Assembly (NCBI RefSeq): GCF_001974875.1
Contig: NZ_MTQD01000013.1
Span: 62,001 to 126,000, forward strand
Length of the DNA: 64,000 bases
Direction of reading: 5' to 3'
DNA from: Pseudoalteromonas sp. EB27
GTDB taxonomy: Bacteria > Pseudomonadota > Gammaproteobacteria > Enterobacterales > Alteromonadaceae
Every line of letters starts with the position of its first letter. The first letter of the stretch is position 1. A model generated the notes under the pieces. That model did no database searches. It saw nothing but the letters and a program-made list of their open reading frames with translations, and had not been told where the DNA came from. Positions 57,481 to 64,000 of this stretch are shown here, in pieces. The position numbers were made by a program, and so were the translations under genes.

Positions 57481-58319
57481 TGCAAGCAGCTAAATACCAA
57501 AATGCATTTACCCTTATAGAACTATTACTTGTCATGGTTATTATTGGTATTTTAGCCGTAAGTGCATTTTCATTTATTGGTGCTGGGGTCAGTATTTATT
57601 CGCAAGGTGTTGAACGCCAAGAAGCAGTAGCCCAGGCCAGATTTTTAATAACGCGACTTAGTAAAGAACTTCGCCACGCTACACCAAATTCGTTAAGGCT
57701 TTCTTGCGATAACAGCACTAGCGGAGCGTGCAGTGCTCAGCAGTGCTTAGAATTTACGCCGTTTTTATCGGCGACTCACTATACAAATTACCTACCTACC
57801 GTAGCGCCTTATAATGTTAGCGCTGTTGATTTTGAACTTAATAATTTAACGCAGCCGCAAGCTGGAGATTGGGCAACTATTTACCCATTAAGCAGTGCTG
57901 ATATATACGATGAGAATAATAGTAAGCGCTTGCAAGTATCAGCATTTAATAGTTCAGCGAGCGAAATTGATGAGTGGCAATTTAGCAAAGCATTTGCCCA
58001 AGAGTCGCCGAGTAAACGCCTTTATTTACTCTCTCAACCTGTAAGTTTTTGCGTTGAAGGGCAGTATTTATATAGATATACCAATTACGGTTTTACTGTT
58101 AATCAACTAGATGCCGTGAGCTTACAAATAAGCAGTGGTGTTAAACGTGATTTATTAGGTATTTACATTGCCAATAATTTAGCTAGCGATTTGTTTTTTA
58201 CTCTTGATTCACTCTCCCTAAAAAGAAACGCTGTGCTTAATGTGAATGCGCAAATGCAATTTAACGATACTGAAGTAATGAATTTTAACCATGAGGTGCA
58301 TATTCCTAATGTACCTTAA
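57480..58319 (+). CDS. mshO: MSHA minor prepilin MshO, GspJ-like
   Basis: A 279-residue prepilin with leader MQAAKYQNA followed by FTLIELLLVMVIIGILAVSA, and a long globular domain with cysteines in LSCDN, GACSAQQC and SFCVE. The residue before the cleavage site is alanine, not the usual glycine, which may slow prepilin peptidase. Large size and place between mshD and mshP fit MshO. Confidence 0.88.
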   Translation: MQAAKYQNAFTLIELLLVMVIIGILAVSAFSFIGAGVSIYSQGVERQEAVAQARFLITRLSKELRHATPNSLRLSCDNSTSGACSAQQCLEFTPFLSATHYTNYLPTVAPYNVSAVDFELNNLTQPQAGDWATIYPLSSADIYDENNSKRLQVSAFNSSASEIDEWQFSKAFAQESPSKRLYLLSQPVSFCVEGQYLYRYTNYGFTVNQLDAVSLQISSGVKRDLLGIYIANNLASDLFFTLDSLSLKRNAVLNVNAQMQFNDTEVMNFNHEVHIPNVP

Positions 58320-58800
58320 AAAAAATCATCACGGAAAAGCCTTACCCAGTAAACAAAAAGGGAACTTAATAATTGTTTCTTTGGTAATTATTGTTGCTTT
58401 ATTAGCACTAGGATTAGCATTAGTTAAAGTGCTTTCTGGTGCATCTCAACAAAATACGATTGAGTACTACGGGGCTCGCGCTTTTATGGCAGCACAAAGC
58501 GGCCTAGAAAGCGGCTTAACGCAACTATTTCCAGTAAACAACTCAGTGCAAAGCTGTGCATCAGTTACAACTAATTTAACCTTTCAAACTGCATATTTAG
58601 CTAATTGTAACGTGCTGGTGAGTTGCGATGAATATATAGACCTACCCGACAGCAGCACAACAAACGGGCTTGTTAATATTTATTACTTACAAAGTAGTGC
58701 AACGTGCGCCGCAATTAATTGCCCTGTAGGAAATGATTGCAGAAAGGATTATTGGGAAACACAAAGAACACTCAGTGTGGAGGCTAAAACTTTACCATGA
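58309..58800 (+). CDS. mshP: MSHA biogenesis protein MshP, PilX/GspK-like
   Basis: A 163-residue protein with a basic N-terminus, hydrophobic helix (NLIIVSLVIIVALLALGLAL, about residues 20-39) and AAQSGLESGLTQLF, typical of PilX/GspK-like minor pilins. The residue at the expected cleavage site is Gly-Asn and Glu5 is absent, the class whose members lack glutamate at +5. ATG 58309 is chosen (GAGGTG 10 bases before); ATG 58291 would overlap mshO by 29 bases. Seven cysteines lie in the C-terminal half. Confidence 0.82.
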   Translation: MYLKKNHHGKALPSKQKGNLIIVSLVIIVALLALGLALVKVLSGASQQNTIEYYGARAFMAAQSGLESGLTQLFPVNNSVQSCASVTTNLTFQTAYLANCNVLVSCDEYIDLPDSSTTNGLVNIYYLQSSATCAAINCPVGNDCRKDYWETQRTLSVEAKTLP

Positions 58801-61800
58801 TAAAAAGTGCATTAGTCATTATATTTTTTAGCTGCGTGTTACTTTGTAATCACGCAAATGCAGTGCCTCCAAAAATCGAGGGCCGTTATATAGAGCTGCA
58901 AGATACATACACATCGCCTGTTTGGACAAAAGTAAATTTTCAACAGCAATATATAACGCCTCCTGCTGTCTTTATGCTCTCAACAAACCAAGGTGGAAAC
59001 CCTGCAATAATAAGAATACGTAATATAACCACAACTAGCTTTGAGGCCTTACCGCTTGAACCTTCAGGAGAAGATGGTGGACATATTAGTATGGGGGCGC
59101 ACTATTTAGCTGTTGAGTATGGTGTGCATCAATTTCCAGACGGCACAATTATGGAAGTGGGCAGTACAGACTTATTGCTCGAATTACAGTATGGCTCTAA
59201 GTCTGGCTTTGCTCCACTGACACCTAAAGGCTATAAGTCTTTAACATTTGCTGAACCGTTTACTCAAAGGCCAAACTTTTTCCATTCGTTACAAACACTC
59301 AATAGCATAGACAGCAATCCACCTTCTGAGGCATTAATTCCGTTTTTAACAGTTGCAGTAGAAAGTAATTCGCTATCTGCCAGCGGCGTTAATATTGCTT
59401 TAGAGGCATCTGAAACAGCACTTGGGCTCATAAAAAACGAAACTGTTGCTTACATGGCAGTGGAGCCAGGAAGTAACCGCACATTTACTGACGATAATGG
59501 CGTTGAGGTATCGTGGGAAACTTTTTTCACAGGCTTTGAAATTGACGGTTGGAGCGATGGCTGTAATTACTTTAGTTTTACTAATAACTTTAGTGTGGCT
59601 CCTTTGGTGGTTGCAAGTAAAAACTCACGCCAAGAAGATGATGGCGGGTGGTTACGCAGCTGTAACCTAAGAACTGACAGGCTAGGGCTTGTTGTTGACG
59701 AAGATCGTGATGGCGATAACGAGCGCCGTCACGTAAACGAGGAAGCATCAATACTCGCCATGACCAGTACCTTTGTATTTAATGGTGATATTTTAGATTG
59801 TGATACGTTATTCCCAGGCGCTATTTCTACTTATAACAACGGTGAAGTACAGCTGGTGCAGGGGGTAGAAATAACCGATGGTAATGCGCAGTTTGTCACC
59901 ACCACAAATTTAATTTCTACAGCGCTGACGAGCCCTCCTTTATGTAATGGTCAGGCGTGTGTTGCTGGTGGTTATAACTCTTTAGAGCCCAATCAAGCGG
60001 CGCAGGTGCCAACGGTTACAAACGATGGTAGTTCAACAGGACCCGTACCTACATCTTTAGCTGGCGATTATTATTACGATGAGTTGCAGTTAAGTATGCT
60101 GGAAACAGAGTACAGGGTAACAGCGCCTACACGTATTTTTTTAAAAGACACAACATCACTTTTATCAACTTCATTTTTGAATATAGGTAAAACAAATATA
60201 GTAGTAGAAACTGGCGCATACTTGGCTATTTATGTGGATGGTGCGGTTGCTATTGCAGCCGATGCAAATATTGCGGGCTATATTGTTGCCACTGGTGAGG
60301 TAAGAATCGCGCAAAATGTAACGTATCAGGGCTCAATTACATCGGGTACACAAATAATTACCGAAGGGAGCTCAACGTTTGACGCTCTACCAGTACCAGA
60401 AAGCATCCCTGGTTTTTGTGGAATTTATACACCAGAAACCCTAGATCATTATCGTTTAACAATCAGCGATAACAAAGGCCTAACGTGTGAAGCTAAAGAA
60501 ATGACACTCACAGCCTGCGCTAATGACGCCTGCGATTTATTATTTGCAGAGCCCTCTAGTTTGAATCTTTCTCCAGATAATAGTGGTCAGCAAAGCTGGG
60601 TTACAGGGGAGAATATTAATTTTACAGGCTCAGCAGTTGTCGAATTTGCTAAACGCACCACAGGCAGTGTTACATTTGGATATAACACTGCGGATCCTTC
60701 TGCACCGCTTCGTTGTTATATTGCAGGTAATAATGTTGGATTAAGCGGCTGTAAAGTTACGTTTTCTGATGCAGGGTTTATTTTTAATAACGAAACCGAT
60801 GGTAATACTACAATTCCTACTCAGTTATCAGCAAAGCCTTCAAATACTGGATTTAATACAAAAGCGCTATCTATTCAAGCGGTAAAAACAAGTACTACAA
60901 CAGGTGTATGCGAAGCCGCATTTCCCGCCGGTGGCGATGTAAGCTTAGATTTATCGTACACATGCAGTGCTGGTGCAAGTTGCTCCGATACGGTTTCACT
61001 TAGTAATAACAATAATACCTTTGCGGTAGAGCAAGCCTCTAAATCATTCATACTTAACTTTGATAGTGAGTCTAAAGCCCCGATTGTTATAAATTATCCC
61101 GATGCAGGAAGGTTGAGCTTAAATGTAAAAACCAACTTAATTTTAGACCCACTAACTAATTTATCAGTAAATTTAACGGGTAGCTCAAATGAATATGTTG
61201 TAAAGCCATTTGGATTAGCGATGGAAGTTGCAAGTGATGGCTATGCAGCAGATGCCAATGGGAGTTTATTTAGACTAACGGGCGAAGCATTTGATTTAAA
61301 AATGAATGCGGTGCAGTGGCAAACAGGGCAAGACACTAACAACGATGGTTTCCCAGACAACTACAGCAATATTACAAATAACACCATTGCTAAGCATTTT
61401 ATTACAGAGCAACCGCTTGTAGAGCCATTACTAAAAGCGCCTACGCCAGGCACTCAAGGTACGCTTGAAGCGATGATTACATCATCTTTTAGTGATACAG
61501 GTAGTTTGAGTGAATCTATATCGCAATATAATTACGACCAAGTTGGCATAATTGATTTAACCGCAGGCCTTCAAGATGCCGATTATTTTGGTGCCGGAGA
61601 CGTAAAAGGAGAGCTGTACAACGTTGGTCGCTTTGCACCTTCGCAGTTTCAGGTAGTGGGGGTTCAAGCTGCCGCGCAATGCACGCAATACGGCAGTAAT
61701 TTAACTTACCTTGATCAACCCTTTGAACTTAGCTTTACAGTACAAGCACAAAATCAAAATGGTGAGCTAATGGCTAATTATAAAGAGGGCTTTGATAAAT

Positions 61801-62537
61801 CGAGTGTAGACGTTAATGCCGAAAATAATGAAGTAGGTAACTATGTACCTGCAACTAATTTTGCTAGCCGCTTAGTAAACCTAGGAAATAACAACTGGGG
61901 AGATACAAACGATGGCCAATGGCAAATGAGCCAACTCAACACGACACTTAAAAGATTCGGTGTAGGACAAGCAGACGGACCGTTCGCTATGGTGAGCTTA
62001 ATGGCAACGCTTTCTGACATAGAAGGGGCAACACTCATTGATGCAAATGATAAACCTAATACACAAACAGCATGCTCGGGTGGTTGTAATAGCGTGCGAC
62101 TAAATGCATTACCAATAGAGTTTAGATTTGGACGCTTAGTACTTGGTAATAACGCAGGCTCCGATCTCGACCCTTTACTTATTCCTATGCAGGCTCAGTA
62201 TTACAACGGCAGTGGATTTGTAAATAACGCTGAAGATAATTGTAGTGTATTTGATCATACCCAAATCACTCAAATAGCACCTAGCAGCCCACAATTAACC
62301 TATAAATACGGAAATGATGCATCTGGCCAGCTAGAGGCGGGAGTGTATCCGGCAGATAACGGTATTTATGCACAGCCAAATGGTTTGGGTGAATTTACCT
62401 TAGAATATAATACTTATGATTGGTTAAAGTGGGATTGGCAGGGCGATGGAACACAGCTTGATCCTCGTACTATTTTACAATTTGGACGCTTTAGAGGAAA
62501 TGATCGGGTTATTTACTGGCGTGAAACACGCGAATAG
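58797..62537 (+). CDS. mshQ: MSHA biogenesis protein MshQ, large exported protein
   Basis: A 1246-residue protein with a signal peptide (ending near NANA). The first 140 residues (VWTKVNFQQQYITPPAVFML, ITTTSFEALPLEP) resemble an H-type lectin fold; a long beta-rich middle holds a polymer-forming-like stretch (VVETGAYLAIYVDGAVAIAA); the C-terminal third fits the DUF6701 domain of MshQ proteins. Acidic D-x-D/N-x-D-G loops (DRDGDNERR near 303; DTNNDGFPD near 846) suggest calcium binding. It overlaps mshP by four bases and is the last msh gene. It probably acts as a surface or tip adhesin (inference). Confidence 0.85.
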   Translation: MIKSALVIIFFSCVLLCNHANAVPPKIEGRYIELQDTYTSPVWTKVNFQQQYITPPAVFMLSTNQGGNPAIIRIRNITTTSFEALPLEPSGEDGGHISMGAHYLAVEYGVHQFPDGTIMEVGSTDLLLELQYGSKSGFAPLTPKGYKSLTFAEPFTQRPNFFHSLQTLNSIDSNPPSEALIPFLTVAVESNSLSASGVNIALEASETALGLIKNETVAYMAVEPGSNRTFTDDNGVEVSWETFFTGFEIDGWSDGCNYFSFTNNFSVAPLVVASKNSRQEDDGGWLRSCNLRTDRLGLVVDEDRDGDNERRHVNEEASILAMTSTFVFNGDILDCDTLFPGAISTYNNGEVQLVQGVEITDGNAQFVTTTNLISTALTSPPLCNGQACVAGGYNSLEPNQAAQVPTVTNDGSSTGPVPTSLAGDYYYDELQLSMLETEYRVTAPTRIFLKDTTSLLSTSFLNIGKTNIVVETGAYLAIYVDGAVAIAADANIAGYIVATGEVRIAQNVTYQGSITSGTQIITEGSSTFDALPVPESIPGFCGIYTPETLDHYRLTISDNKGLTCEAKEMTLTACANDACDLLFAEPSSLNLSPDNSGQQSWVTGENINFTGSAVVEFAKRTTGSVTFGYNTADPSAPLRCYIAGNNVGLSGCKVTFSDAGFIFNNETDGNTTIPTQLSAKPSNTGFNTKALSIQAVKTSTTTGVCEAAFPAGGDVSLDLSYTCSAGASCSDTVSLSNNNNTFAVEQASKSFILNFDSESKAPIVINYPDAGRLSLNVKTNLILDPLTNLSVNLTGSSNEYVVKPFGLAMEVASDGYAADANGSLFRLTGEAFDLKMNAVQWQTGQDTNNDGFPDNYSNITNNTIAKHFITEQPLVEPLLKAPTPGTQGTLEAMITSSFSDTGSLSESISQYNYDQVGIIDLTAGLQDADYFGAGDVKGELYNVGRFAPSQFQVVGVQAAAQCTQYGSNLTYLDQPFELSFTVQAQNQNGELMANYKEGFDKSSVDVNAENNEVGNYVPATNFASRLVNLGNNNWGDTNDGQWQMSQLNTTLKRFGVGQADGPFAMVSLMATLSDIEGATLIDANDKPNTQTACSGGCNSVRLNALPIEFRFGRLVLGNNAGSDLDPLLIPMQAQYYNGSGFVNNAEDNCSVFDHTQITQIAPSSPQLTYKYGNDASGQLEAGVYPADNGIYAQPNGLGEFTLEYNTYDWLKWDWQGDGTQLDPRTILQFGRFRGNDRVIYWRETRE

Positions 62538-62658
62538 TTGTAAACTAATATAATAATTGAACAAAGCTTGTGTTTTGTGCTGCAAGTACATAGCATAAGG
62601 CTTTAATTATAAAAAATAATAACGACCAAATAATTGCCGCTTTTTGGGACTGGAATAT

Positions 62659-64000
62659 ATGCGAATTACTCCTTTATCTCTGTTAATTTCAGCTAGTTTG
62701 TTAGCTAGTAGTGCATTTGCACAAGACACAGCTACAGTGACTGGAATTGACTCAGAGATTAGTGTTAAACAGACAGAATACGATAACTCGACAAGAATAC
62801 TTGAAAAACATCTTAAAGAAGAAAGTCAGTTACAAAATCAATTAGAGCTACTTCGTTCTCGTTCTACAGAGCTAGATAAAGAAAAAAACCAAGCGCTCGA
62901 TGCGATGAACGAAATGTACCGTCGTTTAATTGATGATCCCACTATTAATATTAGTGCGGCTCAATCACGCTATCAAAAAGCGGTGATTGATCATAAGCAA
63001 AATAAAGATGATATTTCTATGCAGTTGGCGGCAATTGCATCCCACCGTAAAGACATAGAACAGATTCGTGTTGCTAAGCATACGCTTTTAAATACATTAG
63101 AAAGTTTAAAAGAGCAGTTAACTACAGCCCGCGTGGAGCGTTTACGTAACGAGTTTACACGTGAAGGTACGCTTGAGGTTAACCATACTATTAACTGTAA
63201 GCGAACAGAAACGCTAGCAGCGTGTGAGCAACGCGGTCAGCAAATGGGTCTACAAAAAGCAACTAAACGCTTTGTTGATCAAATTTTTGCAAACTTAACA
63301 GAAGAGCGCATTGTTGAGCCAAAACGTAATTTGGCGGGCGCTCAAGTACAAATATTAAGTAGCCATGTAGTTAACAGTGCATTTAGCGGCCAAGGTAATT
63401 ACAACGTTAACTTAAGCGTAACTATGCGTGGCGAAGTTAATAGCAGCCGTTTATGTAGCTTATTAAGCATAGATAACCGCTATTGTTCTGAGTATGGCAC
63501 GCCGCTTACGGCTGCTTATCAACCAGCGTATAACAATACATTTACTGATAGTCAGTTAACATTCAGTAATAGCGCGGATAATAGCAACACGGTTTCGGTT
63601 TCTCGTTTAAATGAGCAGCCAATACGTGATTATTCAGTTAAACCTGCATCGGTAAAAAAAGATTACCCTTCTATCCTTAATAAGAAGAAGGATCAATCAG
63701 TAGAGCTGACATTACGATCAAACGTATACGATGATGAAGTGTTTATCGATGGTGTAAGCTTTGGCTCAACACGCTTGATTACACGTTTACCGCCGGGCAT
63801 TCATAACATTGAAATACGTAAACTTGGTTATAAACCTTATCAAGCACGTGTTGATTTGAATAAAGCGCAAACAATTAATGCAAATTTAGTAAAAAAGCCT
63901 AAGTCGATTGCTGCACCGACCTATACTCGAGAGCAACCAGAAGTAACAACACGCCAGGTTAGTGAAAACGTTAATGTATTAAATGCAAACGTTGAAACGC
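62659..64000 (+). CDS. Exported coiled-coil protein with PEGA domain, 3' end beyond the window
   Basis: From ATG 62659 a frame stays open for 447 codons to the edge. A signal peptide (MRITPLSLLISASLLASSAFA) is followed by a coiled coil (about 35-165), a cysteine-containing domain (INCKRTETLAACEQRGQ), and a PEGA domain (about 352-395) with VFIDGVSFGST and LPPGIHNIEIRKLGYKPY. PEGA domains occur in envelope proteins. In some related genomes such proteins continue into a formylglycine-generating-enzyme-like domain; that part would be outside. It follows mshQ by 121 bp without a clear terminator. Confidence 0.8.
   Translation, partial: MRITPLSLLISASLLASSAFAQDTATVTGIDSEISVKQTEYDNSTRILEKHLKEESQLQNQLELLRSRSTELDKEKNQALDAMNEMYRRLIDDPTINISAAQSRYQKAVIDHKQNKDDISMQLAAIASHRKDIEQIRVAKHTLLNTLESLKEQLTTARVERLRNEFTREGTLEVNHTINCKRTETLAACEQRGQQMGLQKATKRFVDQIFANLTEERIVEPKRNLAGAQVQILSSHVVNSAFSGQGNYNVNLSVTMRGEVNSSRLCSLLSIDNRYCSEYGTPLTAAYQPAYNNTFTDSQLTFSNSADNSNTVSVSRLNEQPIRDYSVKPASVKKDYPSILNKKKDQSVELTLRSNVYDDEVFIDGVSFGSTRLITRLPPGIHNIEIRKLGYKPYQARVDLNKAQTINANLVKKPKSIAAPTYTREQPEVTTRQVSENVNVLNANVET

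Noticed and set aside
1..64000. Prophage, CRISPR, restriction-modification or other defence island
   Set aside because: No integrase, repeats with regular spacers, Cas, toxin-antitoxin or restriction genes were seen. The only methyltransferase is housekeeping Dam in its usual place.
1..64000. tRNA or rRNA genes
   Set aside because: No cloverleaf or rRNA-like sequence was noticed in the intergenic regions, although a dedicated search could not be run.

Overview
The window looks like an ordinary stretch of chromosome from a marine gammaproteobacterium of the order Alteromonadales, most probably Pseudoalteromonas. That rests on an AT-rich base composition (about 40% GC by eye), on gammaproteobacterial gene orders (priA-ftsN-hslV-hslU; pilMNOPQ-aroK-aroB-damX-dam-rpe-gph-trpS; uvrA-MFS-ssb), on MetJ control of methionine genes, and on a full MSHA pilus locus of the Vibrio/Shewanella/Pseudoalteromonas kind. 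No phage, plasmid, insertion sequence with a transposase, CRISPR array, rRNA or tRNA was seen. The only mobile-type feature is a 159-bp palindromic MITE-like repeat before uvrA.

Layout. 1-2.5 kb: the 5' end of an arginase-family gene and rraA leftward, then a PAP2 phosphatase/glycosyltransferase pair. 2.6-10.1 kb: a chemoreceptor; a leftward block of priA, ftsN, hslV, hslU and a DUF971 gene, with a heat-shock type promoter before hslV; then rpmE. 10.2-16.2 kb: a 0.5-kb gene-free leader region, a short malic enzyme, and a methionine block (metJ leftward, metB-metL rightward with a MetJ operator). 16.2-23.7 kb: mrcA (PBP1A, with a ten-base G run in its coding strand) diverging from pilMNOPQ. 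23.9-30.8 kb: aroK, aroB, damX, dam, rpe, gph and trpS, with two small leftward genes between dam and rpe.

30.8-34.6 kb is the least familiar part: a leftward set of a small exported protein, a TraB/GumN-family protein and a 24-residue membrane peptide whose ATG overlaps the stop of the gene before it (TAATG). They diverge from a membrane-anchored CadC-like regulator with a beta-propeller-like periplasmic half. 34.6-43.1 kb: the palindromic repeat, uvrA, a YajR-like MFS transporter, ssb with a long Gln/Gly linker, and a hybrid sensor kinase with a periplasmic substrate-binding-like sensor. 43.5-62.5 kb is the MSHA locus: an MshH/CsrD-like degenerate EAL protein, an intruding leftward PLP enzyme gene, then mshI, a PilN-like gene, mshJKLMN, mshE, mshG, mshB, mshA, mshC, mshD, mshO, mshP and mshQ in an almost gapless run. 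The window ends inside an exported coiled-coil/PEGA-domain gene.

How the genes work together: two type IV pilus machines share the window. PilMNOPQ gives the alignment complex and secretin of the twitching/competence pilus; the msh operon is a complete parallel machine for an attachment pilus. The extension ATPase MshE carries a textbook tandem MshEN motif, so pilus output should respond to cyclic-di-GMP, while MshH next door keeps the EAL fold but has lost catalytic residues. I found no clearly new biological system. The best candidates for new biology are the TraB/secreted-protein/micropeptide set with its divergent regulator, the G10 tract in mrcA and the palindromic repeat.
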